DNA of 64,000 nt, taken from positions 1 to 64,000 of the forward strand of contig JBBDXJ010000302.1 of assembly GCA_040902445.1 (NCBI GenBank). The letters are read 5' to 3'. The notes under the pieces were generated by a model. That model was not told where the DNA came from and made no database searches. It saw only the letters and a program-made list of their open reading frames with translations. Positions 1 to 9,266 of the stretch are shown one piece after another (within the stretch, counting starts at the first letter, position 1; every line of letters starts with the position of its first letter). The DNA comes from Chryseosolibacter sp040902445. Its GTDB lineage: Bacteria > Bacteroidota > Bacteroidia > Cytophagales > Cyclobacteriaceae. The position numbers and the translations under genes were made by a program.

Positions 1-1
1 T

Positions 2-1327
2 GTTGTAGTTGCCCGGCAATTTTTCGGCGAACGGTTAGGTTTATACTATGCCGGAACCTGGGCGGGCCAAACAGCAGCCATCGGGTTGGGTGATTATGAA
101 TTTCGCGTTGACATCAACAACAGCCAGTGGGATGATTTGTACAGGGGCATGGCATATTTTGTGAATGCGCAGAGCCGTGCTGCCGAGGAGGAAAATGATA
201 ATCTGGCCGCGGTCGCACTGATCATGAAGGCGTACTCCGCCCAGCAAGTGTCGGACATGTGGGGCGATATCCCGTATTCGGAAGCCTTTTCGCTCGACGA
301 AGATGTTGCCAACCCCGTCTTTGACGCGCAAGAGGATGTTTACAATCAAATTCTCACCGAATTGTCGACAGCGCATGATATGCTGCAGGACGGAAGCGGC
401 GTGATCGGTGTGGGGGATTTTATGTACGGCGGTGATATCGGCAAATGGAAGAAATTTGCAAACTCCATTCGTTTGAGAGTGGCTATGCGGATGTCGTTGG
501 CAGCGCCTGATGCCGCCGGCGCGGTCCTCAGTCAGATATTGAGTAGTCCTTCAACCTACCCCGTTATCGAGACGAACGCGGATAATGCTTACTTCCGGTG
601 GCCCGGTGTTGTGCCAGATGTCGAGCCCTGGGCGCAAAGACTCGGATCACCCGCAAACAAAACTGACCAATACAGAACCAATTATGAGATGATCACAATT
701 CTAAAAAATTACAGTGATCCGCGACTATCGATCTATGCAGATGAGAACCAGAATGGTATGTACAATGGCTACAAGATGGGGCCGGGCCAGACGAGTGATC
801 CTATGAATACTGGGCCGAATGTCTCACACGTCGGGGACAGGTTTGGCTATAATCCTTCCGGATTCTCTCCATTCATGCGCGCCGCGCAGGTATGGTTCAT
901 TAAAGCAGAAGCGTTTGAGCGAGGGCTGGCTTCAGGGAACGCAAGGGAAGCTTATGAAAAAGGCGTTACCCTATCCATGGAGGAAAACGGCGTAGCTCCT
1001 GCTGATATAGCGACCTTCCTTGCCCAGGCGGAAGTAGCCTGGGATCAGGGCACGACATCTAACCTTGAGAAGATTCGCTTGCAGAATTGGATTGGTCTCT
1101 TCAAACAAAGCATTGAAGCGTGGGCGGAAGTTCGCCGCACAGATGTGCCTGTCATCACCAATGTAGCAGAAGATTACGCAATCAACAACCATAACAGACC
1201 GCCATTTAGAATGGCGTATCCTGCCAATGAGAGTGCGCACAACACCAGCTTCCCCTTTGATGTCGTGGAAGATGATATTTTTTATGGGACGCAGGTTTGG
1301 TTTGATACCAGGACGGGGGTTCAGTAG
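2..1327 (+). CDS. SusD/RagB-like outer-membrane glycan-binding lipoprotein (SusD-like_2), 5' partial
   Basis: This is the C-terminal part (about 441 residues visible) of a SusD-like_2 family protein. The reading frame is open from the first bases of the window, so the true start and lipobox lie outside. SusD proteins sit on the cell surface as the lid of a SusC TonB-dependent channel and bind oligosaccharides. Family hallmarks seen are the block SDMWGDIPYSEAF, the motif KWKKFANSIRLRVAMRMS, and near the C-terminus IGLFKQSIEAWAEVRRTDVP, which is typical of SusD-like_2. The matching SusC gene should lie just upstream, outside the window. It heads a co-directional run with a lipoprotein, sulfatases and a rhamnosidase, so the likely ligand is a sulfated glycan (inference). 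A terminator-like hairpin follows the stop. Confidence 0.9.
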   Translation, partial: VVVARQFFGERLGLYYAGTWAGQTAAIGLGDYEFRVDINNSQWDDLYRGMAYFVNAQSRAAEEENDNLAAVALIMKAYSAQQVSDMWGDIPYSEAFSLDEDVANPVFDAQEDVYNQILTELSTAHDMLQDGSGVIGVGDFMYGGDIGKWKKFANSIRLRVAMRMSLAAPDAAGAVLSQILSSPSTYPVIETNADNAYFRWPGVVPDVEPWAQRLGSPANKTDQYRTNYEMITILKNYSDPRLSIYADENQNGMYNGYKMGPGQTSDPMNTGPNVSHVGDRFGYNPSGFSPFMRAAQVWFIKAEAFERGLASGNAREAYEKGVTLSMEENGVAPADIATFLAQAEVAWDQGTTSNLEKIRLQNWIGLFKQSIEAWAEVRRTDVPVITNVAEDYAINNHNRPPFRMAYPANESAHNTSFPFDVVEDDIFYGTQVWFDTRTGVQ

Positions 1328-1358
1328 AAAGAATCACTACCACACAATCATCAGTTAT

Positions 1359-1404
1359 AAACCTTTACGCACTAATATTTAACATGTATTAGGCGTAAAG
1401 GTTT
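1359..1404 (+). terminator. Inverted repeat, probable terminator after the SusD gene
   Basis: AAACCTTTACGC at 1359-1370 pairs perfectly with GCGTAAAGGTTT at 1393-1404, and the stem can extend inward through ACTAATA/TATTAG. It ends in a short T tract 30-odd bases after the SusD stop. It could also be a processing or stabilising hairpin. Confidence 0.6.
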
Positions 1405-1457
1405 TAGCCGGTAGCGCAACTGCATGCATTGATCACAAATAACATATTCATAAACTT

Positions 1458-3179
1458 ATGTTCGGAAAAATTCAATCTATCGCGAAAGAGCAAGAGATGT
1501 CGGCGACGAATATATTGACGCTGCTTGCTGCCATTCTGATGATTTTAAGTATGCAGGCGTGCTCGCCAGCTGACACGGTAAAACCCGAACACGTTAAAGA
1601 TGGCAGTCGCGGCCTTCATGGTTATGTCGGATATACCACTCCGCCTCGACCGACGGATTTTGGCGCAGGCATCGGTTTTTATACAGCGGTGTGGCCGTTG
1701 ATAGAATACCCCGTTGCGGGTTTTCAAATAGGCCTTCCGGGAAATTGGATTCAACCTGACAACGGTGATAATAAAGATATACCGCTTTGCCCGGATGGGA
1801 CCATCGCAAGAACCTGGGAGCCTAGAGGCCCGACGTGGTCAAGCGTGTTTCAAACCATTGAGGGAGGCCTGGGTTACTGGAGAGGTAATAAATTTAATTA
1901 CGGATCTCCGAAGTTTAGCATGAATGCGGTTCCAAACTGTTATAATTCAGAGATCGCTTCGCCCGGATGGCCGTTCTTCTATCGCAATATGGCCTTACCC
2001 GACGGTGAACTGGGAATAGCCCAACTCAGTAATCGGATCCTTATTCCACCGGATGGAATTACTTTTATGGGAAGCCTGGACGATTGCTTCTTAGGGTATA
2101 CTCACATGGCGTTGCCATTATCGGAACCACGAGAAAAACCACAGCCCACCGGAAACCAGAATTGGACACTGTTTCTCAACGCGTCAAACTTTAAGGGACC
2201 GGTTGCTTACTATATTCCTGAAATGTGGAGCCGCCTTTCAAAGGATTATGAGGCGATTCGCGGTCGCGGACTTGACACACGTCCCGGAACCATGGGTGGC
2301 GGCGGTGCCATGGAGATCAATACGGTTCCATCCTTTAAAGTGAAAGATGCTGATAGCACCCTGTATGTGAAGATTCCACAATTGAGGTTCCCCCTCGATG
2401 AAAACGGACGTTCGATACTTGTCCAGGACGTAAAATACTACTCTAAAGATGCGCTCTATAACTGTCTGGATGCGTGGAAGGCTGGAGGGAAACCCTGTTC
2501 GGGTACATTTGACCAGCGGGCTGCATGGACACCACCCCTGATCACACGCAACGTGAGACTGGACCAGGAAGGAAAGATGATAGCGGGAATTGACAGCATC
2601 TTTGAGCCCACCATATTCCCGTCTAACGCATTCGGCCTGCAATGGAAGGAAAGCGCGGTGACCCGTGAAGGTATGTTTCCGCAATATTTCAGACTCGAAG
2701 GCGAGAACCATATTCCGGTTCAAGCCTCGGAAGTTCCGGAAGCTTTGCGATCCAAGGAATTTCCTAAAGCAAGCACGGAAACAGATTTCAAAAACTGGCG
2801 ATTCGGAAATGAGACGATTGAAGGAAACTTCAGGTATGCTAAAACCGATCCCTACACATCTCCTGACACAGGCGCATGGGGGAACCCCGGACCAGCGGCT
2901 GGCCCTTTTACGGCAACACTCGAAGATGGCTCAAAAGTCACCTACCATTGGTATCGCTTTATAGATCAGCCCTCCTTTCAACAGTATGGCTGGAGTGAGA
3001 AGGAACGCCGTGAACTCCAATCTTTTGTAGAGAAGATCCATCAGCACTGGACCATCGATAAAGAATACATGGAGCCACCCACAACCGGAAAACTGGTGGC
3101 CATCGACAAGTCCCTCATTGTGGCCCCTCCGGCTGGGATGGAAGTGGGATATGTTCCTATTGTGACACGCCAGGAATAG
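1458..3179 (+). CDS. Uncharacterised secreted lipoprotein, 573 aa, ending in the motif VGYVPIVTRQE
   Basis: I do not recognise a named family. The protein has a lipoprotein signal: a positively charged n-region, the hydrophobic stretch ILTLLAAILMILSMQAC and a lipobox Cys at about residue 35, followed by CSPAD. The ATG at 1458 is preferred over the one at 1497 because only the longer form has lysines in the n-region. The body is rich in aromatic residues and glycine, with several Trp/Pro/Gly blocks (for example WRGNKFNYGSPKF, TMGGGGAMEI, HWYRFIDQPSFQQYGW), and has at least four cysteines after the lipobox. No catalytic motif is obvious. It lies between a SusD gene and a sulfatase on the same strand, so a surface role in glycan binding or degradation is possible. 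A truncated, inverted paralogue of its last ~80 residues lies at 16255-16510. Confidence 0.75.
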   Translation: MFGKIQSIAKEQEMSATNILTLLAAILMILSMQACSPADTVKPEHVKDGSRGLHGYVGYTTPPRPTDFGAGIGFYTAVWPLIEYPVAGFQIGLPGNWIQPDNGDNKDIPLCPDGTIARTWEPRGPTWSSVFQTIEGGLGYWRGNKFNYGSPKFSMNAVPNCYNSEIASPGWPFFYRNMALPDGELGIAQLSNRILIPPDGITFMGSLDDCFLGYTHMALPLSEPREKPQPTGNQNWTLFLNASNFKGPVAYYIPEMWSRLSKDYEAIRGRGLDTRPGTMGGGGAMEINTVPSFKVKDADSTLYVKIPQLRFPLDENGRSILVQDVKYYSKDALYNCLDAWKAGGKPCSGTFDQRAAWTPPLITRNVRLDQEGKMIAGIDSIFEPTIFPSNAFGLQWKESAVTREGMFPQYFRLEGENHIPVQASEVPEALRSKEFPKASTETDFKNWRFGNETIEGNFRYAKTDPYTSPDTGAWGNPGPAAGPFTATLEDGSKVTYHWYRFIDQPSFQQYGWSEKERRELQSFVEKIHQHWTIDKEYMEPPTTGKLVAIDKSLIVAPPAGMEVGYVPIVTRQE

Positions 3180-3280
3180 ACCATAGGCAGGCAAGAGGAT
3201 GGGTATCTGTAAACTGCGGGTAGCACGTGGAGATTTTAAGGCATCCGCGTTTTTTCCGACCACTGAATAAGTATGAGCGT

Positions 3281-4831
3281 ATGAAGTTATTGAAGAGGAT
3301 GCGAATGCTGGTGATCTTTTTGTTACTGGCCGGGAATGGCGAAAGCAATGCCCTGTCATGGAACGGCATACCGCCTCGTCCTAACGTAATCATTTTCCTT
3401 GCGGATGATTTGGGATATGGTGATCTGGCCTCGTACGGTCATCCCATTATCCAGACGCCAAACCTTGATCGGTTTGCGAAACAGGGCGTCAGAATGACTG
3501 ACATGCATTCAGGGGCTACCGTGTGTTCTCCGTCAAGGGCCTCGATCCTGACAGGAAGGAATGGCTATCGCAGCGGATATTATAATATCGCCGGTTTTTT
3601 TGGTACCACCCTGCAAAAAGAGGAATTTACGGTAGCCAAAGCGTTGCAAGACGCCGGTTATGAAACGGCGTTCTTTGGGAAATGGCATTTGTCACGCCTG
3701 GAGGCAAAAGATGAGGTGAATGTTAATGAGATGGGCTTTGACTACTCATTTGCAACGTCTGTCAACGCGTTTAAGACTGGACCCAGAAACCCGACTATGT
3801 TTCGGAGAAATAACAATCCAGTCGGCGAAGTGGAGGGCTGGTATGAAGATATTATTACAAAAGAAGCCGCCGACTGGATCTCAAACATACGGAATAAGGA
3901 AAAGCCCTTCTTTATGATCATCGCCACGCACGGCCCGCACACACCGATAGATCCCCCACAGAAATATTCGCGACTCTATGAGGGGAAAAATACGGAGGTG
4001 TCAGCACAAAACATTCACTATGGCGGCGTGCGCAGACCGGACAGTGATATTTCCAAATACAGGAAGGAATACTATGGTACGGTCACCCAATTGGATGACA
4101 CCTTTGGTCGCTTCATGAAGTTCCTCGATGACCAGAAGTTAAATGATAACACGATGGTGGTTTTCACCAGCGATAACGGCCCGGAGTATCCTGTTACACT
4201 TGAAGAGTCAGGCGGCGAGTGGGAAGATCCTATCCGCGATAAATGTTTTGGGACGCCGGGAAAGTTGCGGGGCATGAAGCGCTTCGCCTATGAGGGCGGA
4301 CACAGAGTCCCGGGCATAGTCCGATGGCCTGGCAAAATACCCGCGGGAACTGTTAGCGATAAATTATTCAACGGAACTGATTTTCTCCCAACGATCTGTA
4401 ATCTCGCGGGTGCTGCTATTCCGCAGGATAGAGCTATTGATGGCACCGATGCTTTCAATGCTTTTCTGAACAAGGACTACAACAGACCCATCCCCGCGCT
4501 TTGGTTCTTTCTCCTGGATTCAGATTCGCATCAACTTCCCGGTATGGCGGAGATGTCCATGCGCAAAGGCGATTATGTTTTGATCGGAAAGCTTTCTCCT
4601 GACAAAGAATACTTTATGCAAAAACATAAGAAACATAAAACACTGGCGGTTGATTGGCTGAAGACGGCAGTTCCTGCAAAATTTGAGCTCTACAATATCA
4701 AGAAAGACGTTGAACAACAGAATGATTTGGCGGAACAGCAATATGATACGCTGATGACGTTAATCCCAATGATGCAAGCCGCGTGGCTTGATATTCGAGA
4801 TGAAGGACCCTGGTGGGGAAGGGAGCGTTAG
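3281..4831 (+). CDS. Secreted S1-family sulfatase (arylsulfatase A-like)
   Basis: Hydrolyses sulfate esters, probably on a polysaccharide, after export. The N-terminal metal-binding motif is FLADDLGYGDLASYGHP, and the formylglycine signature is CSPSRASILTGR with the modifiable Cys at residue 82 from this start. Other conserved blocks are GKWHLS, HGPHTPIDPP and TSDNGPEY. The length (516 aa) is normal for the family. An upstream ATG at 3227 would add 18 residues with no signal character. From 3281 the protein starts MKLLKRMRMLVIFLLLAG, a good signal peptide ending near SNA, so 3281 is preferred. Cys-type S1 sulfatases need formylglycine maturation, and no maturase gene is in the window. It is the first of four S1 sulfatases within 9 kb. 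Confidence 0.9.
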   Translation: MKLLKRMRMLVIFLLLAGNGESNALSWNGIPPRPNVIIFLADDLGYGDLASYGHPIIQTPNLDRFAKQGVRMTDMHSGATVCSPSRASILTGRNGYRSGYYNIAGFFGTTLQKEEFTVAKALQDAGYETAFFGKWHLSRLEAKDEVNVNEMGFDYSFATSVNAFKTGPRNPTMFRRNNNPVGEVEGWYEDIITKEAADWISNIRNKEKPFFMIIATHGPHTPIDPPQKYSRLYEGKNTEVSAQNIHYGGVRRPDSDISKYRKEYYGTVTQLDDTFGRFMKFLDDQKLNDNTMVVFTSDNGPEYPVTLEESGGEWEDPIRDKCFGTPGKLRGMKRFAYEGGHRVPGIVRWPGKIPAGTVSDKLFNGTDFLPTICNLAGAAIPQDRAIDGTDAFNAFLNKDYNRPIPALWFFLLDSDSHQLPGMAEMSMRKGDYVLIGKLSPDKEYFMQKHKKHKTLAVDWLKTAVPAKFELYNIKKDVEQQNDLAEQQYDTLMTLIPMMQAAWLDIRDEGPWWGRER

Positions 4832-5179
4832 CACTGTACCTTTTATTAAATGGCTTCCGGCTGGTGCCTGCCCGTATTGATTTTCTTATAAAAAATATTA
4901 ACACATTAAACTTTTGATAAATAATTGAGTGATCAAAATTATTAGCAGATACTACAACTGCAATTGCTAAGCGAGCACAACGGAGGAAATGGATTTAATC
5001 CGGAAAGAGATTATTAAATGCCGATTCCTTCCATTGCGTTAATGTAAACAAAAATTTTGAACAGCAACCCAAACTGGTAGTATTGCAAAAATTTAATTTT
5101 GACAAAAAGAACTGGTCAAATGTTGTGGCCAGTTTCTTTCAACAATAGAGTCACCTAACGGCTGATTGACTAAGCAAAA
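4832..5179. other. Intergenic region upstream of the rhamnosidase gene
   Basis: AT-rich, 348 bp, no coding signal on either strand. The gap suggests a promoter in front of 5180. I cannot point to a convincing operator. Confidence 0.4.
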
Positions 5180-7600
5180 ATGAAGAAGATCAAATTCGCT
5201 ATAATTTTAATTTCCCTTGTTGCCTGCAGTAAATCTGTAAAAAAAACACCGCGTGTAGAATTTAATGAAAATCAGGAAGCGCAGTGGATTACAGATGAAC
5301 GAGAATTACCTGCCAGCGATTCCTTGTTTTACCTTGATAACCCCTCACCGCTCTTCCGAAAGGAATTTAACTTGGATAATACCATTGAGAGTGCAAAACT
5401 GTCCATAACAGCAGCTGGCTATTATCGTGCCTCTATTAATGGAAAAAGGGTAGGAAAAAATGTGCTGGATCCTGCCTGGACCGATTACAGTAAAAGAATA
5501 TATTTTTCCGAATACGATGTTACTTCCCTGCTAAATGAGGATAAAAATTGCCTGGGGCTATCGCTTGGCAATGGATTTTATAACCCATTACCACTCAGAA
5601 AATGGGCCCGCAGGAATTTGAGGAAAGACCTCACCGTTGGAAAGCCTGTTTTTCTGGCTAAACTTATTATTACCTACCAAGACGGCACATCAGAAGAGAT
5701 AGTCTCAGATAATACCTGGAAATATGCTTATGGCCCCATCGTGAAAAACAGTGTTTACCTGGGAGTAGCTTATGATGCGCGGCGGGAGATTGAGGGCTGG
5801 GACTTTCCCGGGTTTAATGATGATTTGTGGAGGTATGCGGAAATTGGAAAAAAACCTGGGGGAACACTGCAAAAAGCTTTTTTTCCTCCGGTTCAGGTAA
5901 CAAAGGAAATAGATCCGGTGAAGATTTATTCCCCCCAGCATGGCATTTGGATCATTGATATGGGTGTAAATTTTACGGGCACGTATAGAATAAAACTGTC
6001 TGGAAATCATGGCGACACCATTTCTTTTCGGTTTGGCGAGCGGATTTATGACGATGGAACACTTAATCCTATGACCACTGTGATCGGTCAGATCAAAAAG
6101 AAAGGAATGGGCGGCCCCGGAGCACCCGATATTGCCTGGCAAACGGATAGTTATATAATCGGGGATGCCCCCTATGCATGGTTCGAGCCTGAATTTACCT
6201 ATCATGTCTACCGATATATGGAGATCGCCGGATTGGATTCAAAACCTGAGTTTTCAGATGTTAAAGGCCTGGTCCTTCATTCAAACGTTACCGATAGAAA
6301 TAGTTTCTCGAGTTCTGTAAAGCTATTGAATTCAATTCAAGAAGCTACTGAAAGGACGTTTCTTTCAAACCTCGTCAGCGTTCAGTCTGATTGTGCGGCA
6401 AGAGAGAAATTCGGATATGGGGGTGACCTGAATGCGACCAGTGAGTCATTTATCTGCAATTTTGATATGCAGGCGTTTTACCGCAAAACGATTTATGACT
6501 GGGTGGATGCCATGAATGATTCTTCATTTGTAGATACGGCCCCTTTTGCAGGAGTGAAATACTGTGGAATTAGCTGGGAGTCCGCGTTCCTGACTACCCA
6601 GTATTTCCTGTATCTCTACTACAACGACACAGAGATTATCACGGAGCTCTATGCATTGAATAACCAATGGATGGATAAAGTTGCCAGGATTCATCCGGGA
6701 GGAATGGTAGATGAGGGCCTCAGCGATCATGAATCATTGGAGCCGGTTCCTGTAGAATTGACAGGAACAACTCATTATATTCAGTGCGCCCGCATCATGG
6801 AGAAATTTGCTTCAATGATGGGAGACAAAGAAAAAGAGAAGAAATATCATCAACTGGCTGACAAGCTGGTAAAACTAGTCAGAGATAAATTTTGGGATCG
6901 TCCGGTAAAAGAAAAAATCAACAGGCAAACACTGTTCTCTACATTACTTTATCACGGAATCGTACCCAACGATGAAATGGAAGCAGCAATAGATTCTCTG
7001 TTAAATGCAGTTCGGAATGGCCCCTCGGGACACTTCAATACCGGTATTTTTGGGACCAAGTACATTCTTGAGACCCTCTCTGAATATGTATCCCCTGAAA
7101 GCGTTTTTGAGATTGTGAACAGCACGGCCTATCCGGGTTGGGGTTTTATGATCGATAACGGGGCAACTACCATTTGGGAAACCTGGAAAGAGAGCGATGA
7201 TACTTTCTCCAATTGTCATCCCATGTTCGGAACCGTTACGGAATGGTATTACCGGTGGCTGGGCGGAATTCGTCCGGACCCGGAAAACCCTGGTTTCAAA
7301 GCGTTTGTTTTAGCTCCCTCAACTCCAAAAGGTCTCAGGTTTGTCAATTGCACGTATCATTCTCCATACGGCCCCATTGTATCCAACTGGAAAGAGGTGC
7401 ACCAGGGTACTTACCAATATGAAATTACTATCCCCGGTGCAAGTGTGGCAAATATTAAATTACCCATGGATCAATCACAAACCATAGCAATTAAAAGCAA
7501 GCACGATAATATCAATCCCGAAAAGATTCAAGGGCTGCAAACAGGGAATTTCAGATTGGGCGGAGGAGAATACATCGTGACCATTTCGCCGGAGAATTGA
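5180..7600 (+). CDS. GH78 alpha-L-rhamnosidase, lipoprotein
   Basis: Predicted to cleave terminal alpha-L-rhamnose. The lipoprotein signal is MKKIKFAIILISLVAC with the lipobox Cys at residue 16. The N-terminal beta-domain has the usual blocks GYYRASINGKRVG and DPAWTDYSKR, then LGLSLGNGFYN. The (alpha/alpha)6 catalytic domain carries SDCAAREKFGYGGDLNA, the equivalent of the family's D-x-x-x-REK-x-GW-x-GD acid region, and GATTIWETWKESDDT, followed by the C-terminal beta-domain with the block GTVTEWYYRWLGGI. At 806 aa it has normal length. It sits between S1 sulfatases with a 12-bp gap to the next gene, so rhamnose residues of a sulfated polymer are the likely substrate (inference). In ulvan-type polymers rhamnose carries the sulfate, but I see no ulvan lyase here. 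Confidence 0.9.
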   Translation: MKKIKFAIILISLVACSKSVKKTPRVEFNENQEAQWITDERELPASDSLFYLDNPSPLFRKEFNLDNTIESAKLSITAAGYYRASINGKRVGKNVLDPAWTDYSKRIYFSEYDVTSLLNEDKNCLGLSLGNGFYNPLPLRKWARRNLRKDLTVGKPVFLAKLIITYQDGTSEEIVSDNTWKYAYGPIVKNSVYLGVAYDARREIEGWDFPGFNDDLWRYAEIGKKPGGTLQKAFFPPVQVTKEIDPVKIYSPQHGIWIIDMGVNFTGTYRIKLSGNHGDTISFRFGERIYDDGTLNPMTTVIGQIKKKGMGGPGAPDIAWQTDSYIIGDAPYAWFEPEFTYHVYRYMEIAGLDSKPEFSDVKGLVLHSNVTDRNSFSSSVKLLNSIQEATERTFLSNLVSVQSDCAAREKFGYGGDLNATSESFICNFDMQAFYRKTIYDWVDAMNDSSFVDTAPFAGVKYCGISWESAFLTTQYFLYLYYNDTEIITELYALNNQWMDKVARIHPGGMVDEGLSDHESLEPVPVELTGTTHYIQCARIMEKFASMMGDKEKEKKYHQLADKLVKLVRDKFWDRPVKEKINRQTLFSTLLYHGIVPNDEMEAAIDSLLNAVRNGPSGHFNTGIFGTKYILETLSEYVSPESVFEIVNSTAYPGWGFMIDNGATTIWETWKESDDTFSNCHPMFGTVTEWYYRWLGGIRPDPENPGFKAFVLAPSTPKGLRFVNCTYHSPYGPIVSNWKEVHQGTYQYEITIPGASVANIKLPMDQSQTIAIKSKHDNINPEKIQGLQTGNFRLGGGEYIVTISPEN

Positions 7601-7612
7601 ATAAAGTATTGA

Positions 7613-9250
7613 ATGGATAAATCAAAATCAGGAATGATGAAAAGGATAGTAAATTTCACGCTGTTGAGTATTTCAATTTTCTTCTTTGGCTCATGTCTGG
7701 CGCCTGAAGAAAAAAAGACACCCAAAACACCAAACATTCTGTTTATCATGTCTGATGATCATGCTTATCAGGCGATCAGTGCGTATTCAGACCAATTGAT
7801 AAGAACACCCAATATTGATCGAATCGCCAGAGAAGGTATGTTATTTACCAATGCCTGTGTTACCAATTCAATTTGCGCGCCATCCAGGGCTACCATTCTC
7901 ACTGGGAAGCACACGCATATCAATGGTAAAATTGACAATATCATGCCGTTCGATACCACCCAAATAACATTTCCGCAGTTATTTCAAAAAGCAGGATATG
8001 AAACGGCCATATTCGGCAAACTGCATTTTGGAAACAATCCGAAGGGTGTAGATGACTTCATGATTTTGCCAGGACAGGGCAATTATATCAATCCCAAGTT
8101 CATCACCCCAACGGGAGATACTACCATTACAGGATATGTGACTGATATTATCACTGACCTTACGCTCAACTGGCTGGATAAGAAAAGAAATAAAGAAAAG
8201 CCATTTTTGATGATGTACCTGCACAAGGCGCCACACCGTGCATGGTGGCCGAGTCCTGAAAAATTCAGGACATTTTCCAGAAAAAAGTTTCCCGAACCTG
8301 AAAGCTTGTTTGATGACTACAAGAATCGAGGAGCAGCGGCGAGAAACGCCGAAATGACCATATCGGATGAAATGCTCCTTAGCTATGATAATAAAGTCCT
8401 TCCTGAGGTCATTGATGAATTGGGGATCACCGATGATCCAAGAAACAGGAGCTATTTCGAAGGCAGTGAGTTTCCACGGATCAATGAGGCGCAAAGCATT
8501 CTGTATCAGCCAATCTTAGATTCTATTTCCAATGAGTTCAAAACTCGTTGGCCTTCAATGAGCGAAAAAGAAAAAAGAAGCTGGAAGTATCAACGGTATA
8601 TGCAGGATTATTTAGGGTGCATTTCTTCAGTGGACGATAATGTGGGCAAAGTGCTCAACTACCTGGATGAAAGTGGATTGGCGGAAAATACCATAGTGAT
8701 ATATACTTCCGACCAGGGGTTTTATCTCGGGGAGCATGGTTGGTTTGACAAGCGGTTTATCTACGACGAATCTTTCAAGACACCGTTGCTGATTCGTTGG
8801 CCGAACGTAATCACTGCAGGCACTACAAATGATGAGATGGTTCAAAACCTCGATTTTGCTCAAACCTTGTTGGAAGCCGCGCAGATTACAGCTCCGGACG
8901 ACATGCAGGGAGAAAGCCTGATCCCTCTTTTAAAAGGCGATACGGCCAGTTGGACCCGCGAAGCGGTGTACTATCAATATTATGAGTACCCAGGCCCCCA
9001 CATGGTCAAAAGACATTACGGCATTGTGACAAAAGACTATAAACTGGTTCACTTTTATTATGATATAGACGAATGGGAATTATACGACCGGAAAAAAGAC
9101 CAGCAGGAAATGACCAATGTCTATAACGATCCCGCCTATGCGGAAATCGTCACTAAACTACATCAGGAGTTAAAAGAATTGAGAACAAAATACAAAGACT
9201 CGCCGGAGTTGGATGAAAAGTATATCCAAATCTATAAAGACGGAAATTAA
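7613..9250 (+). CDS. S1-family sulfatase, lipoprotein
   Basis: Sulfate-ester hydrolase with the N-terminal metal site IMSDDHAYQAISAY and the formylglycine signature CAPSRATILTGK, Cys at residue 88. The signal peptide ends in a lipobox (SIFFFGSC, Cys at residue 28), so the enzyme is probably membrane-anchored. Internal ATGs at 7634 and 7637 would shorten the n-region but keep the lipobox; the longer start is kept. The C-terminal half has TSDQGFYLGEHGWFDKRF, a block shared with iduronate-2-sulfatase-like and heparan-sulfatase-like S1 members. At 545 aa it is typical. The gene starts 12 bp after the rhamnosidase stop and its end is 16 bp from the next sulfatase start, so all are probably co-transcribed. 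Confidence 0.9.
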   Translation: MDKSKSGMMKRIVNFTLLSISIFFFGSCLAPEEKKTPKTPNILFIMSDDHAYQAISAYSDQLIRTPNIDRIAREGMLFTNACVTNSICAPSRATILTGKHTHINGKIDNIMPFDTTQITFPQLFQKAGYETAIFGKLHFGNNPKGVDDFMILPGQGNYINPKFITPTGDTTITGYVTDIITDLTLNWLDKKRNKEKPFLMMYLHKAPHRAWWPSPEKFRTFSRKKFPEPESLFDDYKNRGAAARNAEMTISDEMLLSYDNKVLPEVIDELGITDDPRNRSYFEGSEFPRINEAQSILYQPILDSISNEFKTRWPSMSEKEKRSWKYQRYMQDYLGCISSVDDNVGKVLNYLDESGLAENTIVIYTSDQGFYLGEHGWFDKRFIYDESFKTPLLIRWPNVITAGTTNDEMVQNLDFAQTLLEAAQITAPDDMQGESLIPLLKGDTASWTREAVYYQYYEYPGPHMVKRHYGIVTKDYKLVHFYYDIDEWELYDRKKDQQEMTNVYNDPAYAEIVTKLHQELKELRTKYKDSPELDEKYIQIYKDGN

Positions 9251-9266
9251 GAAATATCACCGATCA

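Noticed and set aside
2238..2723. 161-aa minus-strand frame inside the lipoprotein gene
   Set aside because: Antisense shadow of the well-supported plus-strand gene; no independent evidence.
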